NCBI GenBank assembly: GCA_036571765.1
Contig: BROE01000016.1
Span: 13,286,576-13,350,575 of the forward strand
DNA: 64,000 nucleotides
Source of the DNA: Plecoglossus altivelis
Lineage: Eukaryota; Chordata; Actinopteri; Osmeriformes; Plecoglossidae
Direction of reading: 5' to 3'
Numbering within the stretch: the first letter of the stretch is position 1; each line of letters starts with the position of its first letter. The notes below the pieces were generated by a model. That model searched no databases, was not told the DNA's origin, and saw only the letters and a list, made by a program, of their open reading frames with translations. This document shows, in pieces, positions 36,061-49,310 of the stretch. The translations under genes were made by a program, and so were the position numbers.

Positions 36061-38270
36061 CATTTCTGTCTTTAGCTCCCTCTGTTTCATGTCATCTCTT
36101 TCTCTCCCACCCTCCCTTTCCATCCCTCACTCTCTCTCTCCTTCTCTCTCTCCCTCTCTTTCTATATATTTCCTTCAATCTCACTCACAGTTTTTTTCTC
36201 TCTTCCCTCTCTCAGTATTACCCGCCTATTCTCCTTTCCTTTCCATTCCTTCTCTCACACCTGGTCTCTCGTCCTCCCTTATTTTTTCTCCAGCCCTCCC
36301 TGAGGTAATCATCTGGTCTGACCCTCCTCCCCCTCTGTGGTCATCTCGCCATCCCTCCCTCCATCCTCACCCTCCTACCTCTCCCTCCACCACAACAAGC
36401 TCCATGTGTGTAGGGGTGCTAGACAGAAGCAGAACACAACCTGGAAAAGGAGTGGGTGTACTGAATCACCAGAACTGCACAGATTGGTTTGTGAACGTTT
36501 ATAGGCGTACATGACTGCGTGTGTGCTTAAATTATGACAGTGGACAGTTATCCTTCAGCAGACACCTGTGTGTGTAAACCAACACAATGCTTCGCTATCT
36601 AATACAGTGATACTCTGACCTCTTTTATGAAGCTGTGATCTCTGGCCTGCCTGACCCCTCTCCTTCACCTTCCTAAGGATGGAGATGAACTGCACAATCA
36701 CTGCACATGTTTGTGCGGTGATTACATACGTGTGTGTCTGCATGGAAGAGAGAAAGAGCATCTTGTTTTTGGTCTTGTCTTTGTTTATCTCTTTACTTAC
36801 AAGCAAGTTCATTGCGTTGTGCTTTCATTCTTTTCTGTCAGTCCACTTGACTGTTTTATCTGGATCTGAATGAACGCACGTGCGCAGTGTGTTTGTCCTT
36901 GTTATAAATCACCCTCTTACATTTAAGTATGGGAATACAAAGTGAGAGAAAATTACAGAATCTCTATTGCCTGGAACGGTATGCAAGTGATAGCTTGGCT
37001 GCCCTGTATTCTAAAACTCATAAACACCTATTCTTTGGACCACAAGGATATCCTGTTTGATCTAATGATACATGGGCTAGGGAACCCAGGTTTGTTAGAC
37101 AGGCTATGATATCTGTTGTCATGACAGAGACAATGGCGTGTCTGAAGCGGGATGGGCAGCAGATATTGAATGCTACTGTTACTGTAATACATGCAGAGGG
37201 AAATTTCTTTTGTCTTATGTTAAATGAGAGAGCAGCTAATGACAGGGGCGCTCTGCTTCCGCTTGCAAACAGGAGTGTCTCCTTTATCTGGGCTATCAGA
37301 TCCTGATGATGATGTCTTTTCACTGCTGTGAGCTGTCCTTGACAGCGATCTCCTCATCTCATCGCTCGCTGCTCCCTCTTTCACTCCCTTTTTCCTTCAC
37401 TCTTTCTATTTCCGTCCTTTGCTCTCGCTCCCTTTTTTTCTCCCTCTTTCTCTTGCTGTCTCTGGCACCATCTCTCCTTCACTCCCCCCCCCTCCCCATC
37501 TATCCTTTTCGCCCGCCCCCTCCTCATGCCTACTCTCTCCCGGTGACATTCTCTACCTTCCGTCTTAAAAGGGGGACAGTAGGAAGTAAAGTGTTACTTG
37601 TCTCTTCCACTGAGGTGACCTGGAGCCTCCTGCTTCTCCCTCACCTCTCCCCAGAGTCTGGACTCTGACACTCGTCTAAGCAGACTGGATTACTGTAAGC
37701 ACAGACTGGCGGGGCATTTTAGAATGATCCATCCAAGAGTGTGAACACAGTAACATGCAGAGGGATGGAGGGATGGAGAGGACCTGAGATTTAGGAGGTC
37801 AGGAGTAATCATCATCTCTTCCTGTCTTATCTGTCTACTCTGTCCTGAGAGGAAAGCGTAATTGCATTGGGATCAAGAGAGACAGGTAACATGAGGATGA
37901 AGCCTGCAGAGCTACGCATCCATCCATCTCCACACTTCCTGGTCAAACTCTGCAAGGCTGAAATGAGCATTTAGGCATTTTAGACGGTGTGAATGGGACG
38001 AGGGTGAACGTGTTGCCTGAGAAATACTCTCACCACAGCAACCGCTCAACTTGGGATTCAACCTTCGGGAACGGCAAACATTTCCATCCCGAAACCAAAG
38101 CTGCACTGCCCAACCTTCCTGATCCCGCCCTCCCTGGCCTCAAACCCACCCATCACCCCCCTCTTTTGCTAACCCTCTCACGTTGTTAGGTCAGTCATCT
38201 GAAGAGAAGCCTCAGTACAGCTGGAACAACATCAGAGAGAAGCTGAACCATGCTTCTAACCATCCAACCC

Positions 38271-38366
38271 TACACACACACACACACACACACAAGCACC
38301 CACACACACAGGCACACACATACACCCATGCAAACACATGCACACAAGCATACGCACAGACACACT
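38271..38366. repeat. CA-rich microsatellite
   Basis: A pure CA run, then CACACAGGCACACA- and CATGCAAACA-type interruptions. Confidence 0.85.
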
Positions 38367-39844
38367 TATAATCTATATCTCTCTCTCTCTGTCTACCCCC
38401 TCAGGTCCCACCCTACCTCACCTGACACCATTAGCCCCCTGGTTCCTCTTATCAGGCCCTGGCCACAGAGGCAGGGGGAGGGGGCTTCCTCTTGGTCCTG
38501 ATGCCTGGCATGTCTAATTAGTCCCCAGGAGCCCCAGATCTGCTGCTGATGATGACAGGAGATTGGAGGACCACAGGTCTGGAGGCGGCAGGAGGAGAGG
38601 AGCCAGAGAGGTGAAGGGGAGGAGGGGGAGGGATGGATGGATGGAGAGGCAAGCCTGGAGCTGGTGGATGTGTTATGTGAAGGCCTGCAGTCTACAAACA
38701 GGACAAGATGTTCAGCCACAGGGTGGGAGGAAGAGAGAGAGACAGAGAGAGCTGGAGAAAGAGACAGAAAGAGAGAGAGACAGAAAGAGAGAGAGAGATT
38801 GCATGACAGCGGGAGATAATGACATAACGTCCACCCTCGCTTCCCTCTAGATATCCGGGTCATCCTGGTTTTGACAAAACCAATTTCACTTATCCTCTGA
38901 GACAAAGAGGTTTGATATTCCAAACTTGCTTTGCAAAATCACCGACTGTGCCTGCCAGTTACTGCAAACACAACATGCCACAGTGCCAAAGCATACTTCA
39001 CATTTATGGTGACAGACTTCCCCACCACCACTCTGGGACTGCGGTTACAGAGGAGCAGCTGTTGTTAGGTTGTGGAACTGGTACAGCTCACAGTCTGCCC
39101 AGCCTCGGTAGAGCAGAGGTTTGTGGGAAGGAGAGGAAGGCAAAGAGGTCTTGAAGGAAGATCAGCTATTTGTTCCTTTCGCCAAACCAGTAATTGTTCC
39201 GGCAAGCAGCAAGCTGACTCTCTTCCTCTCTCGACTCTGTCACTTTCTCAGGAGGTCTCGTCCTACTTTAGCGTAGCACTGACGGAATTATATACACCGA
39301 ATCAACGTGGCATCCTTTCTTGACACACTTCTACACAAATATAGACGGGCGCACACTCACATACACACCCCATGACAGATACACACAAACACAATCCCTC
39401 CTGTAAACCTACACACTTCCACTGTAATGCAGAACACACACATGCACAACACACACACGTATACTCATTGCACTCCCACAGCACACGTCTACCAGTAAAA
39501 GGCTTGACAGGATGCAAGAGAGTGAGGTAGCAGCCTGCGAGAGCTACCACGTTCCTCTAAATGTCCTTACGATCCTCCCTTCTGTCTCTGCGAGCAGAGG
39601 AAATCAGCAAGAACACCGCAGCTGTTGTGTGTGTGCGTGTGTGTTTACAGTGTAATCACAGTACTGCCCACGGGGGCCAGAGCAGCAGGCCGGAGATGGA
39701 TCTTTGCACGTTAGCCTTTAGCCTAGCTCAACCCGGGTCAGCAAGGAAAGAAACGCAGACGCACACATTCGCGCTGCGCGAATGCAGCTATGCAAAACAA
39801 TGCACTAATTCAAACAAACACCACAAACACTAATCCACCACACT

Positions 39845-40173
39845 GCAGACCCTCCACACCGTCAACCTTCCACACTGCAGCTCATCCACACTGCAGACAT
39901 TCCATACTACAGACCGTCCATACTACAACTCCTACACACTGCAGACCGTCCATACTGCAGCTCCTACACACTGCAGACCCTCCACACTGCAGGCCCTCCA
40001 CACAACAGATCCTCCACACAGCAGGCTCTCCACACTGCAGACCCTCCACACTGCAGACATTCCATACTACAGACCGTCCAAACTGCAGGCCCTCCACACT
40101 GCAGCTTCTACACATTGCAGACCCTTCACACTGCAGACCCTCCACACTGCAGACCCTCCACGCTGCAGACCCT
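39845..40173. repeat. 16-bp minisatellite, about 20 copies
   Basis: Unit GCAGACCCTCCACACT repeats every 16 bases without a length change from 39845 to 40164, then a partial copy. Variants (GCAGACATTCCATACT, ACAGACCGTCCATACT, GCAGCTCCTACACACT) recur; the pair ACATTCCATACT + ACAGACCGTCCA occurs at copies 4-5 and again at 14-15, ten copies apart. Since 16 is not a multiple of 3, all frames on a strand give the same peptide repeat, which explains the long open frames on both strands. Confidence 0.97.
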
Positions 40174-43100
40174 GGCAGACCTCAGGGAATCCCCCTGGTA
40201 TAAAGTAGAGGAGGATGAGTAAAAGGCTTCTCTCACACCAGATACACCTCTGATGGATATACATTCTAATCTCATCCTTCACTCCCCATCTCCTCCCTTC
40301 TCTTTCTTCTCCGCTCCTCTGGCTTCCCGTCTTTCTCCATTTACTCTCCTCTCCTGTCTTCCTGACGGTTTTATCTCCTTTTACATCCTACCCATTTCAC
40401 CCCTGTATTTTCTCTCAATTTCTCTCTTTTTCTTTTTCACACTCAACACACTAATCTCACAGTTTCTTTCCCTCCTCTCCCTAAACTCATGCTGGTAGTG
40501 GGGGATGTTGGGGCAGCTCAAACACACACAGCAGCTCTGAAAGGCTAATCAAAATAATTCCGCTCCGGTTTTGCGTGGAATGTCATTGACATGTATGTGA
40601 AATGTGTTTGTGAGCCCACATCAGGGATGGTGTGTGTCGGATTTGAGTTGGATACCGTGTGTGAGATGGAGCTACAGTCACACGAGTCCCTGGGTCTCCA
40701 AGGCTCTCTTCTCCAGGAGAGCCCGGCTTACAAAGCAGTTTCCCCAGGCAGCGAGCTGCCGACTGGGCCACTCTGCCGGCCCATGGCACCCCCAGGGCGT
40801 CCACCATAAAGCCTCGCCAAGTTAACGCAGCTGGACTCCATGCAGTGTCCCTACTACACACAGACTGAACACAAACATATACAGTCCCACACACACACAC
40901 ACACACACACTCAGACACACAGTTGGCTGCTAGCCGACAGCCATGTCTGGTCCTGTCTGGGTATCCTGATGCCCAGCCTCCCTTGCAGCTCCACCTCCCT
41001 GGAGCACAGCGGCCTGTAAACACTTGTCTTCATCCTCCTCAAACTCCAGCTTCAAACAACCTAACACAGAATGGCGCTTTTTACGCTCATCGAAAAAATA
41101 CGTTTCAAACGGTCAAATCTGTCATTATGGCGTATCGACACACATCACACAGACTTAACACATGCCGCTAAGATTTAGACTCCTGGCTTTGGTTCCTCCA
41201 CACAGCCATGTCTGATGACAAGCAGACAGAACCTAGCAGGGCATCCCTCCCCATCCTCCCTCCTCAAATCCTCTTCATCCATCTCTCCTCTGCCTCCAGA
41301 AATCCCTGCCAGCTGTAGCCTATCAGGGTGCCGTCATACATGTTCTGTTGATGATCATGACATGCTAACGACCCTTCATGTCCTCAGCTGTGTCTTCAGG
41401 GTGTGTTTTCTTCAAAAACCATCTCCTGTAACACAAACAGGTGTTCTCTATATAACCTGAGCCAGCGTGATGCAGCGTGATGTGGCAGGGCTGCTGGGGA
41501 CAGTGGGAAAACACACACAAACATACAACATTCAGACATAAACACACACCCCCCCCTTACCAGTCCCAGATAGACTCTGGTCTGTGATCTGTTCAAAGGA
41601 TAAATGGAAGTCGTTGACAATACTGCTGTGTGTGCATGGATGCGTGTGCGTGTCTGTCAATGTTTGCACAAAGTCTAGCAGACAGATAGGAAGCATTAGC
41701 TATTCCTCCATGGTTGAAGCAAAGTAGAACTGCTGAACAGAGATATTAGACGCTGGTAAAAAAATCACTCACTCAGGTACTATGCATCTGCCTGGATGAG
41801 AGGGAAGGCAGTTTTCTTGTTTTATCCATACATATGCATGACACATACGTTGAGATGCTCATAAATAGAAATGCAGGAGAGATGGAGAGAGAGCGGAAAG
41901 GCTGACAGGCATGGAACAGCGTAGACTTGTGTTACGCAACACCCTCCTCCCCGTTTCTCACAGGCACACACCACACACACTCAGACACACACTCTGTAAA
42001 TGTGTGAGTGTGTGTTTACGGTCGTTAGGAGAGTCGGTGACCTTATTCGACTTCCATGACCCAGACCAATGGGAGGACTCACGGGGTCATGACACACTGA
42101 CATGGACCAGACCTGTTGGAGCAGGTTTAAGTACTATTCTAACACAAGACAGACAATGATACACTCACACAGAGGAAGGTCTGACTTGGGGAAGAACATG
42201 TTTCTTCTCAATGATTGACCAATACTGAATCGGCAACTGGAAAATGCAGTTTAGAACTCTTATTATTACTACGTCTGCACTTCAGTAATCAAGTAGGACT
42301 AGGACGTGACCCTGAAATACAGCCCAGTTTGGCCTATGTCATTTATAAAAGCAACGGATTAAAAATAAAACACGTCATTTTCACAGACGCAGACTTGGGA
42401 CAGATTTGGGACAAATCACGCCAGAAATAAATTTGAACAAATCAAGTTAACTGGATGTGTATTTCAAGAGACGCTTCAGTCTCCCTGACCGGGGTGATTA
42501 GAACAGCAGGGGGAAAGTGTTGACTGTAGGGGAGTTTCTATCCTGCCAGGGCCCTGATAAGCAGAGACAAACATACTGTAACAGCAGGGAAAGAGGCCGG
42601 TCTTTGTCACAACAACAGGAACAACAAGCCAGCATTGATGTGCACAGGCATGATGGCAGCACTGTACATTGCTGGCTCATCACCGAGTTCACACACTACC
42701 GGGTGCGAGAATGCTGAAGTACGGAAAACAGGTTAAAAATAGAACCCGATTTGCATTTCCAGTCTCGCATCAACATTCCGGTTCTTTCTGTATGGACTCT
42801 CCCTCTCAGCAGAGCCCGAGGGGTTTCAGTCAGAGGATGGGCATCCACTGGGATGTGGAGCTTTGGCCTTCCCGTTGGAGGCAAGCACCGCTTACTGAAC
42901 ACTGCTCCGTGAGAGTGGGTGGAAGGATTGGCTAGAATGGCCAACTCCACAAGTGCTTTGATTATAGTGCAATGTCGATCCGTAAACGTGTGATTTACAG
43001 TACAATCAACAATCTCTTCTGGTGTTTTTTCACGGTGTCAGAGGCAAGTTCGTGGTCTGACTTTTTATCCTTTCGTACTTCCTACCATAGTGTCCTCTGT

Positions 43101-43631
43101 CATATTTCTGAGCTGTGTTCTGAGGGGGAGTCTCTGGCTGGCTTTGTCTTCTGACAGGAGGGTTGGCATTGGCCACCAATCAGAGACCAGATTATAGAAT
43201 GACTGGGCTGGTCATGCTTAGTCCCATGACGCTTCAGTGGAACGTTACGATTGCATATGCACAAATACACACGCTTGTACACACACTCTCAGATCACAGA
43301 CCTGGAAACATTCTTTTAAACAGAGGAGACAGAGAGCTGATAAGGAGAGGAACATAATAGGAGAAAGAAAATGTGAAAATTGAAAAAATGACTAGGCAGG
43401 AGAATTAAGATGAGAGAATAACAGGGAGAGGGATATTAAAAAGAGAGATCATGGCAGTAGAGATTGGGTAACATCCGAGTGTATTCTAAATATCCATCTA
43501 GCTTACTTGAATAGGACAGTGAATCGGTTCAGTCTAAAACCTAGACTATTCTGAAGCTTCTACGAGTCTCTGAGGTTAGGCAGTTTTGGGCTCAGGTCCA
43601 TACTAACAGCACGCCACTCTCTCCAAACAGA

Positions 43632-43784
43632 ATGGAGGAAGATGTATTGTCACAAACCTTCTACCTCAAATTCTTTCAGAAGGCAACCAAAGAGCTACTC
43701 AGACAGCATCGCATTTACCGTCACATTCCCCTATTATCACAGCAACCCTGTTTACCTCCTCATTTTGAACCTGTCTGGATTTAG
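43632..43784 (+). other. Small ATG-initiated open frame, 50 codons
   Basis: An ATG in an acceptable context (ACAGAATGG) begins 50 codons with mixed composition, including an amphipathic-looking segment FYLKFFQKATKELLRQHRIY. An acceptor-like CTCTCTCCAAACAG directly precedes it. No homology is recognised, and the length is within chance expectation. Confidence 0.2.
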
Positions 43785-44400
43785 CGCTCACTCATCACTG
43801 GTACATTAGTGCTGCACAGTCAAAAAGAATATATGTCAAATACCAGAGAAAGTTTCCATGCCTTCAGAGGGAATGATTCACACCGCCCGCCAGTCTGGAT
43901 GGTACAGTCCCTTGGTCTTTAATGACCACACTGAGACCACGAGACTGGTACTTCAGAGACGAGACCCCCCACCCCCCACCCCCTCTCTGACTGACCCACC
44001 ATTTCAACCCACCAGGTAATTGGCCTAGTGTTGACAATCATCCACAGTCCACCACTGTGTGACAAAGTACAGCTACACGACACCCAGTCTAATGACCATC
44101 TGTCCTATTAAGCTCCCCACACACGGAAGGCAGTCACACACAGACTCCACACACACCAAACCATTTACACTCCCGCACACACACAAAGACACACTTTACA
44201 AACCATAATGAAGAAGATGATCCTTGTCTGTGTGACATCGAACTAATTGAACTCAATAGGGGAATATGGTGAATCGGGGTGGTGTTCCTTCAGGGCAGAG
44301 ACTCAATTGCAACATACAGGTCAGTCAAACTCTGACAGAAAAATACCATTGAGGTTGGGTGAAGCTCAGAGCAAGTGACTGCAGATGAAGAAATCGCACA

Positions 44401-44475
44401 TTCAAATCAGAATCAGAATAGTTTTTTATCGCCACATAAGTTAACACAAAAGACAGAATTGATGTGGCAGGAAGG
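44401..44475 (+). mobile_element. LINE/SINE tail-like fragment, decayed
   Basis: The stretch AAATCAGAATCAGAATAG, then TTTTTTATCGCCACATAAGTTAACACA and GAATTGATGTGGCAGG resembles a common fish repeat tail of the form 'AATCAGAATCAGAATAGCTTTATTCGCCA...ACA...GGAATTTG'. The match is from memory and not complete. No element body is recognisable on either side. Confidence 0.45.
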
Positions 44476-45055
44476 CATCAGTTTTCATCAGGTTGAGAGT
44501 GAGAAAGCAGACTGCAGCTGATAAGAAGCAGAGACCCCACCTCTTCATCAGCCTCTTTCAGCCTCATTTGAGGCGGGTGTGAGTTTGATGAATGGACACA
44601 CCCCCTCGTGTCCGCTCTCATTTCCCTCGCTACTCTCTGATGAATGTGCATGAAGTGAAGGAAAACTCCAATTAATCATCTAATCTCACTCCTTCTCCCA
44701 ATTTCCATCTCACTCTCTCCTTCTCTCTCTCCCCCTCTCTCTCTCTCCTCCTGTCTCGCACTCAGCTTACGTATGTACACGTGTGTGCAGATTCATAGCT
44801 TGGCATTTGTTCATGGCATTTAGCAGGTCAGACGATAAACACTGCAGCACCTGGTAGACAGGCACGCCTTTCTCTTCTGACAGATGCAGCAGGCTCACCT
44901 GAGGAGGAGACATAGCATGTTACTGGCACACCTGCTTTGTGGGTTAATGGTTTGGGACTGACCTTTACACACTGAGCCTGTGATGATCCACACTGAGAAC
45001 CAGCACTGCTCTGGCTATTTGATCCCATGCATCCTACCCCTCTTTCTCTTTCGCT

Positions 45056-45062
<7 letters not shown>

Positions 45063-45116
<54 letters not shown>
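45063..45116. repeat. (TC)n microsatellite
   Basis: A pure TC run of about 54 bases preceded by TTTCTCTTTCGC repeats. Confidence 0.95.
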
Positions 45117-45118
<2 letters not shown>

Positions 45119-45727
45119 GTGTGTTTAGGCTAATATTGATGGCAATGGTGGACATATAAAAGGCAGCAGACCCAAATTTATGGTGCCTCATACTTAATGC
45201 TTCCAAAATAACTACGGAACAAAGGAGGAGAGGAGAGAGGGCGCATAAAGGAGGAGAAAACCATGCATAATTTATACATTCCCTGCAGCCAGCCAAAGCA
45301 ATAGCCGAGGTCTGAATCTTTCTCGTTCTCTCTTTCCCTCATTCTCTCCATTTGACAGAGTGGTAGCTCCGTGAAGCTATTGCTTCACCCGTTGGCTGCT
45401 TATGTTATTAGTTTAAAATGAGGGTTGCTTATGAGCCTGTTCACCTTGGGCAGGCCCTGGGAGAGGGGCTGGGGCTTTGCATGAACAAGGCCATCTCAGG
45501 AGAGCTACACCACCACAACGCTGGGCTAATGGGAGTTTAGGATTTTGCGCTAAGTGCATGGTGCATTCACGCGTCCGCACAGATATTTCACACAGATACA
45601 CGTTGCTGTCTCTCTTTTCTACTGTACACACACCCTGATAATGACTCCTGGCGTATCTTGCAGACCCAAAAAGACTCAAATGGGATGGAGGGGCTTCGTT
45701 CATTGAGTCTTCATGGTCTGCAGGTAA

Positions 45728-45766
45728 TGGTAGCATGAGCTAGCTGATGGTAGCATGAGCTACCTG
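45728..45766. repeat. Two-copy 21-bp tandem duplication
   Basis: GGTAGCATGAGCTAGCTGAT is followed at once by GGTAGCATGAGCTACCTG, differing by one base where they overlap. Confidence 0.85.
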
Positions 45767-46316
45767 GTTCTATGGATCGACCATCTCTGGGAAACGTGCA
45801 GCAAAAAAATAGGATTCTTATTGCCCCATTACAACTGGAAAATAATCCATATTGTTCATTGTGAAGCATTCGTCACTATTTAGGGCTTGGAAAAGGTTCA
45901 AAACGGCAGGATCTCCAACAGTTTTCTTTCTTTGTCACATATCATGCTATGAAACTCGTTTTGTTTGTCGCTGTTGTTTGACGCCTGCTTTAGGCTTCAC
46001 AGTCATGTGTGGTTCATTGCTCATGGCCTTGTTGCCAGGATACGGTATTCCATGGAATAGGAGAGTGTGGAAAAGCAGTGTGTTGGCAGATTGGGCACCA
46101 GTCTGGCTGGTGTATTTTAGGCGTGGAACAGAAAGATGCACATGTGAGATAGATAAGTGATTACACAGACGGAATAACGTTCCAACCATGAGTTCTTGTT
46201 AGGGAGTGAATAAGCGCAACATGTTCAATTACAGTATCACCAAGCTCTGACTTCGCTTATGGAATGCGTTACTTCGTTAAATCAAAAGACCACAAACTCC
46301 ACCACCACCAATTACT

Positions 46317-46390
46317 TCCTATAGATTGAGAATCACCCATTAGTACCTATGGATTGAGAGTCGCCAATTGGTACCTATAGATTGAGAATG
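46317..46390. repeat. 28-bp tandem repeat, about 2.6 copies
   Basis: The unit (A/T)CCTATAGATTGAGAATC... is seen at 46317, 46345 and 46373, each 28 bases apart with a few substitutions. Confidence 0.88.
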
Positions 46391-46461
46391 CTCACAGAGT
46401 TCTATGTTATGGTTGGACCCCAGTCGAAGTATCAGGCTTCCTTTAGCTTTAATGTGACTAA

Positions 46462-46556
46462 GAGGCAGTGACTATGACATGAGGCAGTGACTATGACATG
46501 AGGCAGTGACTATGACATGAGGCAGTGACTATGACATGAGGCAGTGACTATGACAT
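46462..46556. repeat. 19-bp tandem repeat, five identical copies
   Basis: GAGGCAGTGACTATGACAT is repeated five times with no difference between copies, 95 bases in all. Perfect identity indicates recent expansion or homogenisation. Confidence 0.97.
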
Positions 46557-49164
46557 CTTCAGGATGTAAACAGACTGTTCCCTGGTTAATGAATTCATAC
46601 GTTTCTCTTGAGCTTCTTATGGTATCTGTACCTGTGGGATTAGAACGCATGAGAGGTCAGAGGAAGCATGCGTGCGTGTGTTTAAAAGAGAGACCTGGCC
46701 TGTGTCTCTCCCGTGCCAGTAAGGAGGACTACCCTCTGAAGGAGATCTTGGGTGGTGGGTGTCAGAGAAGAAGAGAACAGAGAACAGGAAGACGAGAATC
46801 AAGCTCTCCAGTATATCCTTGAGCCATGCGGCAGAGCGCTCTCAAACACTGTGTCTAAAAGCATAGCATGTTTCTACTGTAAGAACTTGCCTCTCCTCAG
46901 CTGTGTTGATGGGCGTTACATAAAGCCCGTTCACAGGGAGCGAGTGGAGGGTGGAATTAGCCAGTGCATCTGACGTGCATGGAGGAGGAAGTGTGTGAAA
47001 TTGTTCCTCCTTGGAATCCAGTTGGTCACGGCTTTGTGACGAGTCTTGCTGCTTTCAGACGGTGGTTCTTTGATGAGGATGCAGTACTATGAATCCTGGC
47101 TGATGGAGCAGAATACTGTCTCTGTGAGCAGCCGTGTGAGAGGAGAAAGGCCTCTTTCTGAGGATTAAAATAACATCTTCCCCTCCATATTGCCACCCAA
47201 CTAAAATAACCTACAGACACGTTTTAAGATCCACCATCCAGTGTAGTCAACCTGTTTATGAAACATAACTGACTGTGCTCTGCACTTGAGGGATTTCACA
47301 TACCGGAATACTGTAGAACCTTTATGTTGAATGTACGGCGGGCATTGCACTGCCCTGCTCTACTCCACCTCTCCAGGATAATCATGGGTCTTCTGTTCAG
47401 TTCTTTATTCATTTCTATTGCTTTTCGTGTATTTATGTGTGCCCATCAGTAGGCTACTCTACAATATATGTCATGTTTTAAAGGCTGCGTAGTTATACGA
47501 CTGCAACATCCAACCTATGTACCATGTTGTGGTAGGTAAAAGAAGCCTTAGTACATTTGACCCCATAAAATCACACTTATTAAATGTATGTTGTATACAT
47601 GTCTTCTAGTTCTGCACGGCTGAGCTCCCATGTCTCACTGTCGAAATATTTCTATCAAATGCGTTTTGTTTATGGAATAACAGCTCCCCATAGGTGACAT
47701 GTGGTTCCATCAGTCTGGGTGCTGAGGTCCTCTGTCCTCCAGTCATGTAAATACATCATGTTCATCAACGCCTTGATGCATCTGTCTCATTATTGATGCA
47801 GGAAGACAGTGCCTTACTCGAAGATTGCTGTCGATTGCTTTAAGTGAATTCACACCGGTCTGCTCTCATACACATACTTCACAGAGACGGAAACACTCAG
47901 ATGACGGAAGAAAACACACACAGCTCTGATAGCTGTAGATACGCAGGAAAGTTAGTCCAGCTAAGATTAATATTGTCAGCACTGGTCTAGCTATAGCAGG
48001 GATTTAGTTTAAAAGGAAGGGACACATGTAATAAATTATACTGTGACAGCATCTCTCTTTCACTCTTTTGCCTTCTCTCTCTCGCTTTCTCCATCTGTGT
48101 GTTGAACAGTGACCTTACAGTTGGAAGGAACAATTTCAATTGCATCCTTGAGGGTGTGCTTGGAGTACCGGGGGTGTGTGTGTCTGTGTTTGTGTGTTTT
48201 CGAGAAGAGGGGGGCTGATAAGATGAGGGGGTTGACAAGGGATCACTCACCCATGGCACCATGGCAACTGTTACCGTGGTAGCGGGACTAGGATGTGAGG
48301 TTGGAGGGCCTTCAGGGAACATAGCTCGTCATGACACACTGGACCCTGGGGGCCTGGCGACCTGCTGCAGCTGGTTGCCAAGGTCACGGACACACTCGTC
48401 CAATCAGAGGCAGCTTTTTAGAGAACCTTCCTCGGAATTGCCAGAAAGTGGTGATGTTACTGCCAAATACATCTTACAAAGGGGCTGTGGTCTGTTCGAG
48501 TTTTGTTCAATATGCTTCAAATCAGCAACATGTCTCTTCCTATAGACAGTAAGCAACTTATATTTATAACGTAAAACAATCTATATCTTAAAAATGGAAA
48601 AGATCCATGGATGTTCCCCTCAGCGATTGTTATCTCCCAAACTGCTTCCATCAGTAGAGGGGTTTTAATGCACACCAACTTTCATATCCATAAACTTGAA
48701 GCTGAGCCTTGAGGTGATTCGCTGTGCTGATGAAGGTCTTTAATCAGCTGTCTCCAATCTGTTTTGTTTGTTGGTTGTTTTCATGCTTGTTAATATATTT
48801 GTACACGTCAGTCAATCCCTGGAATAAATCCTGAAATGTCATTCTGTGTGCACTTTTATTTTTACTTCCCTGAGTTGTTATCTCATCTTGCATTAGAAAT
48901 ATCTAATTGGCTTTGGCATTTGTGTACAGAATGTGAAGAGACTTGGGAATGTGATTTTGTCTCAAATCTATGTTCTAGCTCCCTTGTCCTTCTTCAATTT
49001 GATTGGAAGAGCTTTTCCGAATGAGCGTTTTAATTGGCCTGTGCATTGAAGTACTCATTCTAATTTTACAGGGCTCACCCTTGTAAATGAGTATAACCTT
49101 GGCATAGTCAACAACAATACCACACTAAGCTAATGGAGGACACAACACTTTTAGGACCCACATC

Positions 49165-49310
49165 ATATTATAACACTGTGGAGGCTGATTAATACAAAGT
49201 GACTTTGGATAAGTAGCATACGTTGTCTGCTTTCTGTAATTGGTTCTTATTGGAATTGAACCAACAACCTTCATTGCCACCATTGCCTCCAAGCTGATGC
49301 AATCAGACCT
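49165..49310 (-). mobile_element. Second decayed tRNA-derived SINE copy
   Basis: Plus-strand ATACAAAGTGACTT (near 49193) resembles the 'ATCCAAAGCGACTT' body segment of teleost tRNA SINEs. About 55 bases on, GGAATTGAACCAACAACCTT (49252-49271) resembles a reversed B box, 'GGAATCGAACCCACAACCTT', followed by CACCATTGCCTCCAAGCTGA where a reversed A box is expected. Order and spacing agree with the copy at 5757-5863, but all parts are eroded. Confidence 0.5.

Noticed and set aside
39790..40203. Open frames on both strands suggesting a repeat protein
   Set aside because: A 16-base repeat free of stop codons opens all frames equally; no start, splice or composition evidence of coding.
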